Source of the DNA: Megascapheus bottae
Taxonomy: Eukaryota; Chordata; Mammalia; Rodentia; Geomyidae
Reading direction: 5' to 3'
NCBI GenBank assembly: GCA_024803745.1
Contig: JANJXV010000267.1
Location: 683,001-747,000, forward strand
DNA length: 64,000 nt
The position numbers were made by a program, and so were the translations under genes. Each line of letters opens with the position of its first letter. The stretch's first letter is position 1. The notes under the pieces were generated by a model, which saw only the letters and a program-made list of their open reading frames with translations, was not told the DNA's origin and did no database searches. This document shows positions 51,970 to 61,955 of this stretch, in pieces.

Positions 51970-54900
51970 TGTCAGAATGGAGGTGTGTTAAGTCACAGAA
52001 TGGAGGTGTGTGAAGTCATAGAATGGAGGTGTGTGAAATCACAGAATGGAGTTGTGTGTAGTCACAGAGTGGAGGTATGTGACGTCATAAATGTTGGTGT
52101 GTGAAGTCATAGAATGGAGGTGTGAAGTCATAGAATGGAGGTGTGTGAAGTCACAGAACGCAAGTGTGTGAAGTCACAGAATAGAGTTGTTTGAAGTCAC
52201 AACGGAGGTGTGTGAAGTCATAGAATGGAGGTGTGTGAAATCACAGAATGAAGTTGTGTGTAGTCACAGAGTGGAGGTGTGTAAAATCACAGAGTGGAGA
52301 TGTGTGAAGTCTCAGAATGGAGGTGTGTGAAGTCATAGAATGGAGCTGTTTGAAGTCATAGAATGTTGGTATCTGAAGACACAGAATGGAGGTGTGTGAA
52401 GTCATAGAATGGAGTTGTGTGAAGTCAGATTGGAGGTGTGTGATGTAACAGAATGGAGGTGTGTCAACTCAGAAAGGAGATGTGTGAAGTCATAGAATGG
52501 AGTTGTGTGAAGTCATAGAATGGAGGTGTGTGAAATCATAGAATGGAGGTGTGTGAAGTCACAGAAATGAGGTGTGTGAAGTCAATATGGAAGTGTGTGA
52601 AGACAGAATGGAGTTGTGTGAAGTCATAGAATGGAGGTGTGTGAAGTCACAGAATGGAGGTGTGTGAAGTCACAGAATGGAGGTGTGTGAACTCAGAATG
52701 GAGGTGTGTGAATTCACAGAAGAGAGGTTTGTGAAGTCATAGAATGGATGTTTCTGAAGTAAGAATGAATGTGTGTGAAGTCATAGAATGGAGGTGTGTG
52801 AAGTCAAAATGCAGGTGTGTGAAGTCAAACAATGGAGGTGTGTTAAGTCAAAGAATGGAGGTGTGTGAAGTCACAGAATGGAAGTGTGTGAAGTCAAAAT
52901 GCAGGTGTTTGAAGTCAGAGAATGGAGGTGTGTGAAGTCAAAGAATGGACGTGTGTGAAGTCAAAATTGTGGTGTGTGAAGTCACAAATGCAGGTGTGTG
53001 AAATCACAGAATGGAGGTGTGTGAAGTCAAAATGGAGGTGTGTGAAGTCAAAGAATGGATTTGTTTGAAGTCATAGAATGGAGGTGTATGAAGTCATGTA
53101 ATGGAGGTTTGTGAAGTCAAACATTGGAAGTGTGTGAAGTTACAGAATGGAGGTGTGTGAAGTCATAGAATGGAGGTGTGTGAAGTCATAGAATGGAGGT
53201 GTGTGAAGTCATAGATTGGAAGCGTGTGAAGTCACAGAATGGAGGTGTGTGAACTCAGAATGGAGGTGTGTGAAGTCACAGAATGGACGTGTGTGAAGTC
53301 ATAGAATGGAGATGTGTGAAGTCACAGAATGGAGGTGTGTGAAATCGTAGAATGGAGGTGTGTGAAGTCAGAGAATCGAAGGGTGTGAAGTCACAGAATG
53401 GAGGTGTGTGAAGTCACAGAATTGAGTGTGTGAACTCACAATGGAGGTGAGTGAAGTCACAGAATGGAGGTGTTTGAAGTAATAGAATGGAAGTGTGTGA
53501 AGTCATAGAATGGAGGTGTGTGATGTCAGAATGGAGGTGTGTGAAGTCACAGAATGGAGGTATGTGACGTCATAAATGTTGGTGTGTGAAGTCATAGAAT
53601 GGAGGTGTGAAGTCATAGAATGGAGGTGTGTGAAGTCATAGAATGGAGGTGTGTGAAGTCACAGAAGGGAGGTGTGTGAAGTCACAGAAGAGAGTTGTTT
53701 GAAGTCACAGTGGAGGTGTGTGAATTCATAGAATGGAGGTGTGTGAAGTCAAAGAACGGAGGTGTGTGAAGTCATAGAATGGAGGTGTGTGAAATCACAG
53801 AATGGAGTTGTGTGTAGTCACAGAGTGGAGGTGTGTAAAGTCACAGAGTGGAGATGTGTGAAGTCTCAGAATGGAGGTGTGTGAAGTCATAGAATGGAGG
53901 TGTTTGAAGTCATAGAATGTTGGTTTTTGAAGACACAGAATGGAGGTGTGTGAAGTCATAGAATGGAGGTGTGTGAAGTCAGATTGGAGGTGTGTGATGT
54001 AACAGAATGGAGGTGTGTCAACTCAGAAAGGAGGTGTGTGAAGTCATAGAATGGAGTTGTGTGAAGTCATAGAATGGAGGTGTGCGAAATCATAGAATGG
54101 AGGTGTGTGAAGTCAGAGAAATGAGGTGTTTGAAGTCAATATGGAAGTGTGTGAAGACAGAATGGAGTTGTGTGAAGTCATAGAATGGAGGTGTGTGAAG
54201 TCACAGAATGGAGGTGTGTGAAGTCACAGAATGGAGGTGTGTGAACTCAGAATGGAGGTGTGTGAATTCACAGAAGGGAGGTTTGTGAAGTCATAGAATG
54301 GATGTTTCTGAAGTAAGAATGAATGTGTGTGAAGTCATAGAATGGAGGTGTGTGAAGTCAAAATGCAGGTGTGTGAAGTCAAACAATGGAGGTGTGTGAA
54401 GTCACAGAATGGAGGTGTGTGAAGTCACAGAATGGAAGTGTGTGAAGTCAAAATGGAGGTGTTTGAAGTCAGAGAATGGAGGTGTGTGAAGTCAAAGAAT
54501 GGACGTGTGTGAAGTCAAAATGTGGTGTGTGAAGTCACAAATGCAGGTGTGTGAAATCACAGAATGGAGGTGTGTGAAGTCAAAATGGAGGTGTGTGAAG
54601 TCAAAGAATGGATTTGTTTGAAGTCATAGAATGGAGGTGTATGAAGTCATGGAATGGAGGTTTCTGAAGTCAAACATTGGAAGTGTGTGATGTTACAGAA
54701 TGGAGGTGTGTGAAGTCATAGAATGGAGGTGTGTGAAGTCATAGAATGGAGGTGTGTGAAGTCATAGATTGAAGGTGTGTGGAAGTCACAGTATGGAGGT
54801 GTGTGAAGTCACAGAAAGGAGGTGTGTGAAATCACAGAATGGAATTGTGTGAAGTCAAAATGGAGGTGTGTGAAGTCATAGAATAGAGGTGTGTGAAATC

Positions 54901-57900
54901 AAAGAATGGAGGTTTGTGAAGTCATAGAATGGATTGTGTGAGAAATCATAGAATGGAGGTGTGTAAAGTCAGAGAGTGGAGGTTTGTGAAGTCACAGAAT
55001 GGAGTTTTGTGTAAAGTCACAGAATGGAGGTGTGTGAAGTCACAGAATTCAGGTGTGTGAAGTCAGAATAGAGGTGTGCGAAGTCATAGAATGGAGGTGT
55101 GTGAAGTCATAATGGAGCTGTGTGAAGTCATAGAATGGAAGTGTGTGAAGTCAGAATGGAGGTGTGTAAACTCATAGAATGGGGTGTATGAAGTCACAAT
55201 GGAGGTGTGGGAAGTCACAGAATGGATGTGTAAGAACTTAGAAAGGAGGTGTGTGAAGTCTTAGAATGGAGGTCTGTGAAGTCATAGAATGGAGGTGTGT
55301 GAAATCATAGAATGGAGGTGTGGAATTCACAGAATAGAGGTGTGTGAAGTCAGAATGGAGGTGTGTGAAGTCAGAATGGAGGTGTGTGAATTCAGAGAAT
55401 GGAGGTGTGTGAAGTCAAAATGCAGGTGTGTGAACTCATGGAATGGAGGTGTGTGAAGTCAAAAAGTAGGTTTCTGAAGTCATAGAATGGAGGTGTGTGA
55501 AGTCATAGAAGGGAGGTGTGTGAAGTCACAGAATGGAGGTGTGTGATGTCATAGAATGGAGGTGTGTGAAGTCACAGAATGGAGGTTTGTGATGGCATAG
55601 ACTGGAGGTGTGTGAAGTCATAGAATTGAGGTGTGTGTAGTCACAGAATGTAGGTGTGTGAAGTCACAGTATGGAGGTGTGTGAACTCAGATTTGAGGTG
55701 TGTGAAGTCACAGAATGGAGGTTTGTGAAGTCACAGAATGGAGGTTTGTGAAGGCATAGAATGGAGGTGTGTGAAGTCATAGAATTGAGGTGTGTGAAGT
55801 CACAGAATGTAGGTGTGTGAAGTCACAGTATGGAGGTGTGTGAACTCAGATTTGAGGTGTGTGAAGTCACGGAATGGAGGTGTGTGAAGTCAAAGAAGGA
55901 GGTGTCTGAAGTCAAAAATGGAGTTGTGTGAAGACACAGAATGGAGGTGTGTGAACTAAGAGAGGAGGTGTGTGAAGTCACAGAATGGAAGTGTGTGAAA
56001 TCATAGAATGGATGTGTGTGAAGTCATAGAATGGAGGTGTGTGAAATCAAAGAATGGAGGTATGTGAAGTCATAAAATGGATTGTGTGAGAAATCATAGA
56101 ATGGAGGTGTGTGAAGTCACAGAATGGAGGTGTGTAAAGTCACAGAGTGGAGGTGTGTGAAGTCACAGAATGGAGATTTGTGTGAAGTCACAGAATGGAG
56201 GTGTGTGAAGTCAGAATAGAGGTGTGCGAAGTCATAGAATGGAGGTGTGTGAAGTCAGAATGGAGCTGTATGAAGTCATAGAATTGAAGTGTGTGAAGTC
56301 AGAATGGAGGTGTGTAAACTCATAGAATGGAGGTGTATGAAGTCACAATGGAGGTGTGGGAAGTCACAGAATGGATGTGTAAGAACTCAGAAAGGAGGTG
56401 TGTGAAGTCTTAGAATGGAGGTATCTGAAGTCATAGAATGGATGTGTGTGAAATCATAGAATGGAGGTGTGTGAATTCACAGAATTGAGGTGTGTGAAGT
56501 CACAATGGAGGTGTGTGAAGTCAGAATGGAGGTGTGTGAATTCAGAGAATGGAGGTGTGTGAAGTCAAAATGCAGGTGTGTGAACTCATAGAATGGAGGT
56601 GTGTGAAGTCACAATGTAGGTTTCTGAAGTCATAGAATGGAGGTTTGTGAAGTCATAGAATGGAGGAGTGTGAAGTCACAGAATGGAGGTGTGTGATGTC
56701 ATAGAATGGAGGTGTGTGAATTCACAGAATGGAGGTTTGTGAAGGCATAGAATGGAGGTGTGTGAAGTCACAGAATGGAGGTGTGTAAAGTCACAGAGTG
56801 GAGGTGTGTGAAGTCACAGAAAGGAGTTTTGTGTGAAGTCACAGAATGGAGGTGTGTGAAGTCACAGAATGCAGGTGTGTGAAGTCAGAATAGTGGTGTG
56901 CGAAGTCATAGAATGGAGGTGTGTGAAGTCATAATGGAGCTGTGTGAAGTCATAGAATTGAAGTGTGTGAAGTCAGAATGGAGGTGTGTAAACTCATAGA
57001 ATGGAGGTGTATGAAGTCACAATGGAGGTGTGAGAAGTCACAGAATGGATGTGTAAGAACTCAGAAAGGAGGTGTGTGAAGTCTTAGAATGGAGGTCTGT
57101 GAAGTCATAGAATGGATGTGTGTGAAATCATAGGATGGAGGTGTGTGAATTCACAGAATTGAGGTGTGTGAAGTCAGAATGGAGGTGTGTGAAGTCAGAA
57201 TGGAGGTGTGTGAATTCAGAGAATGGAGGTGTGTGAAGTCAAAATGCAGGTGTGTAAACTCATAGAATGGAGGTGTGTGAAGTCACAAAGTAGGTTTCTG
57301 AAGTCATAGAATGGTGGTGTGTGAAGTCATAGAATGGAGGTGTGTGAAGTCACAGAATGGAGGTGTGTGATGTCACAGAATGGAGGTGTGTGAAGTCACA
57401 GAATGGAGGTTTGTGAAGGCATAGAATGGAGGTGTGTGAAGTCATAGAATGGAGGTGTGTGAAGTCACAGAATGGAGGTGTGTGAAGTCACAGAATGGAG
57501 GTGTGTGAAGTCACAGTATGGAGGTGTGTGAACTCAGATTTGAGGTGTGTGAAGTCACAGAATGGAGGTGTGTGAAGTCAAAGAGGGAGGTGTCTGAAGT
57601 CACAAAATGGAGGTGTGTGAAGACAGAGAATGGAGGTGTGTGAACTCAGAGAGGAAGTGTGTTAAGTCACAGAATGGAGGTGTGTGAAGTCATAGAATGG
57701 AAGTGTGTGAAGTCATAGAATGGAGGTGTGTGAAGTCAGAATGGAGGTGTCTGAAGTCACAGAATGGAGGTGTGTGCAGAATAGAGGTGTGTGAAGTCAC
57801 AGAATGGAGGTTTGTGAAGTCAAAGAATGGAGGTGTGGGAAATCATAGAATGGAAGTGTGTGAAGTCACAGAATTGAGGTGTGTGAAGTCAGCATGGAGG

Positions 57901-60900
57901 TGTGTGTATTCAGAATGGAGGTGTGTGAAGTCAGAGACTGGAGTTGTGTGAAGTCACAATGCAGGTGTGCGAAGTCACAGAATGGACGTGTGTGAAATCA
58001 CAGAATGGAGGTGTGTGAACTCAGAATGGAGGTGTGTGAAGTCACAGAATGGACGTGTGTGAAGTCATAGAATGGAGATGTGTGAAGTCACAGAATGGAG
58101 GTGTGTGAAATCGTGGAATGGAGGTGTGTGAAGTCAGAGAATCGAGGTGTGTGAAGTCACAGAATGGAGGTGTGTGAAGTCACAGAATGGAGGTGTGTGA
58201 ACTCACAATGGAGGTGAGTGAAGTCACAGAATGGAGGTGTGTGAAGTAATAGAATGGAAGTGTGTGAAGTCATAGAATGTAGGTGTGTGATGTCAGAATG
58301 GAGGGGTGTGAAGTCACAGAATGGAGGTATGTGATGTCATAAATGTTGGTGTGTGAAGTCATAGAATGGAGGTGTGTGAAGTCATAGAATGGAGTTGTGT
58401 GAAGTCTTAGAATGGAGGTGTGTAAAGTCACAGAAGGCAGGTGTGTGAAGTCACAGAATGGAGTTGTGTGAAGTCACAATGGAGGTGTGTGAAGTCATAG
58501 AATGGAGGTGAGTGAAATCAAAGAATGGAAGTTTGTTAAGTCATAGAATGGAAAGTGTGAAAAATCATAGAATGGAGGTGTGTGAAGTCACAGAATTGAG
58601 GTGTGTAAAGTCACAGAGTGGAGGTGTGTGAAGTCACAGGATGGAGTTGTGTGTGAAGTCATAGAATGGAGGTGTGTGAAGTCACACAATGGAGGTATGT
58701 GACGTCATAAATGTTGGTGTGTGAAGTCATAGAATGGAGGTGTGAAGTCATAGAATGGAGGTGTGTGAAGTCATAGAATGGAGGTTTGTGAAGTCACAGA
58801 AGTCAGGTGTGTGAAGTCACAGAATACAGTTGTGTGAAGTCATGGAATGGAGGTGTGTGAAGTCAGAATGCAGTTGTGTGAAGTCATAGAATGGAGGTGA
58901 GTGAAGTCATATAATGGAGGTGTGTGAAGTCATAGATTGGAATTGTGTGAAGTCATAGAATGGAGGTGCGTGAAGTCATAGATTGAAGGTGTGTGGAAGT
59001 CATAGTATGGAGGTGTGTGAAGTCACAGAAAGGAGGTGTGTGAAGTCACAGAATGGAGGTGTGTGAAGTCAAAATGGAGGTGTGTGAAGTCAAAGAATGG
59101 AGGTGTGTGAAGTCATAGAATGGAGGTGCATGAAGTCATGGAATGGAGGTTTGTGAAGTCAAACACTGGAAGTGTGTGAAGTTAGAGAATGGAGGTGTGT
59201 GAAGTCACAGAATGGATGTGGGTGAAGTCATAGAATGGAGGAGTGTGAAGTCAGAATGGAGATGTGTGAAGTCACATAATGGAGGTGTGTGAAGTCATAG
59301 TATGTTGGTGTGTGAAGTCATAGAATGGAGGTGTATGAAGTCATAGAATGGAGGTGTGTGAAGTCAGAATGCAGGTGTGTGAAGTCATAGAATGGAGTTG
59401 TGTGAAGTCATAGAATGGAGGTGTGTGAAGTCATAGATTGGAAGTGTGTGAAGTCATAGAATGGAGGTGTGTGAAGTCACAGAAGGGAGGTGTGTGAAGT
59501 CACAGAATCGAGTTGTCTGAAGTCACATTGGAGGTGTGTGAAGTGATAGAATGGAGTTGTGTGAAGTCAGAATAGAGGTGTGTGAACTCATAGAATGGAG
59601 GTGTGTGAAGTCATAGATGGGAAGTGTGTGAAGTCATAGAATGGAGTTCGGTGAAGTCAGAATAGAGGTGTGCGATGTCATAGAATGGAGATGTGTGAAG
59701 TCAGAATGGAGGTGTGTGAACTCATAGAATGGAGGTGTATGAAGTCACAATGGAGGTGTGTGAAGTCATAGAATGGGGGTTTTTGCAGTCACAGAATGAG
59801 GTGTGTGAAGTCATAGAATGGAGGTGTGGGAAGTAAAAACGGAGTTTGTGGAAAGTCACAGAATGGATGTTGCTGAAGTAAGAATTAAGGTGTGTTAAGT
59901 CATAGAATGGAGGTGTCTGAAGTCATAGAATGGATGTTGCTGAAGTAAGAATGGAGGTGTGTGAACTCATAGAATGGACGTGTGTGAACTCATAGAATGG
60001 AGGTGTGTGAATTCATGGAACGGAGGTGTGTGAAGTCAAAGAATGGAGGTGTATGATGTCAAACAATGGAAGTGTGTGAAGTGATAGAATGGAGGTGTGT
60101 GAAGTCTTAGAATGAAGGTGTGTGAAGTCATAGACTGGAGGTGTGTGAAGTCACAGAAGGGAGGTGTGTGAAGTTACAGAATGGAGGTGTGTAAAGTCAC
60201 AGAGTGGAGGTGTGTGAAGGCACAGAATGGAGGGGAGTGAAGTTAAAGAATGGAGGTATGTGAAGTCACAGAATGGAGGGGTGTGAAGTCAGAATTGAGG
60301 TGTTCGAAGTCATAGAATGGAGGTGTGTGAAGTCAGAAAGGAGCTGTGTGAACTCATAGAATGGAGGTGTGTGAAGTCACAATGGAGATGTGTGAAGTCA
60401 TAGAATGGTGGTTTTTGAAGTCACAGAATGGAGGTGTGTGAAGTCATAGAATGGAGGTGTGTGGAGTCAGATTGGAGGTAAGTGAAGTCACAGAATGGAG
60501 GTGTGTCAACTCAGAAAGGAGGTATGTGAAGTCATAGAATGGAGTTATGTGAAGTCAAAGAATGGAGGTGTGGGAAATCATAGAATGGAGGTGTGTGAAG
60601 TCACAGAATTGAGGTGTATGAAGTCAGAATGGAGGTGTGTGAATTCAGAATGGAGGTGTGTGGAGTCATAGAATGGAGGTGTGTGAAGTCATGGAATGGA
60701 GGTGTGTGAAATCCAAGAATGGAGGTGTGTGAAATCAAACATTGCAGGTGTATGAAGTCACAGAATGGAGATGTGTGAAGTCACAGAATGGAAGTGTGTG
60801 AAGTCAAAATTGAGGTGTGTGAAGTCAGAGAATGGAGGTGTGTGAAGTCACAGAAAATAGGTGTGTGAAGTCAAAATGGAGGTGTGTGAACTCATAGAAT

Positions 60901-61955
60901 AGAGGTGTGTGACCTCATAGAATGGAGGTGTGTGAAGTCATGGAATTGAGATATGTGAAATCCAAGAATGGAGGTGTGTGAAATCAAACAATGGAGGTGT
61001 ATGAAGTCACAGAAAGGAGATGTGTGAAGTCACAGAATGGAAGTGTGTGAAGTCAAAATTGAGGTGTGTGAAGTCACAGAATGGAAGTGTGTGAAGTCAA
61101 AATTTTGATGTGTGAAGTCACAAACGGAGGTGTGTGAAGTCACAGAATTGTGGTGTGTGAAGTCAAAATGGAGGTGTGTGAAGTCAAAGAAAGGAGGTGT
61201 GTGAAGTCATAGAATGGAGGTGTATGAAGTCATGGAATTGAGGTTTCTGAAGTCATAGAATGGAGATTTGTGAAGTCATTGAATGGATGTGTGTGAAGTC
61301 GGAATGGAGATATGTGAAGTCACAGAATGGAGGTGTGTAAAGTCAAAGAATGTTGGTGTGTGAAGTCATAGAATGGAGGTGTATGAAGTCATGGAATGGA
61401 GGTGTGTGAAGTCAGAATGCACGTGTGTGAAGTCATAGGATGGAGTTGTGGGAAGTCATAGAATGGAGGTGTGTGAAGTCACAAAATGGAGGTGTGTGAA
61501 GTCATAGAATGGAAGTGTGTGAAGTCATAGAATGGAGGTGTGTGAAGTCTTAGAATGGAGGTGTGTGAAGTCTTAGAATGGAGGTGTGTGAAGTCATAGA
61601 ATGGAGGTGTGTGAAGTCACAGAATGAAGGTGTGTGAAGTCATAGAATGGAGGTGTCTGAAGTCATAGAACGGATGTTGCTGAAGTAAGAATGGAGGTGT
61701 GTGAACTCATAGAATGGAGGTGTGTGAATTCATGGAACGGAGGTGTGTGAAGTCAAAGAATGGAGGTGTGTGAAGTCACAGAAGAGAGGTGTGTGAAGTC
61801 AGAGCATCGAGGTGTGTGAATTCACAGAATGGAGGTGTGTGAAGTCACAGAATGGAGGTGGGTGAACTCAAAATGGAGGTGAGTGAAGTCACAGAATGGA
61901 GGTGTGTGAAGTCATAGAATGGAAGTGTGTGAAGTCATAGAATGGAGGTGTGTGA
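51970..61955 (+). repeat. Giant higher-order repeat copy R5 (9,986 bp, distal edge copy)
   Basis: R5 shares all the R4 indels and keeps an offset of exactly 9,986 bp from R4 throughout (42758 with 52744, 47711 with 57697). CRE palindromes start at 52080, 53565 and 58700. The expected one at 58332 reads TGATGTCA, a C-to-T change at the central CpG. Its distal part has several private substitutions: near 59,534 (GAAGTGATAG), 59,675 (GCGATGTC), 60,952 (GATATGTG), 61,085 (GGAAGTG), 61,300 (GTCGGAATGG), 61,338 (GTGTAAAG) and 61,803 (AGAGCATCG). The close match to the HOR ends here. Confidence 0.9.
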
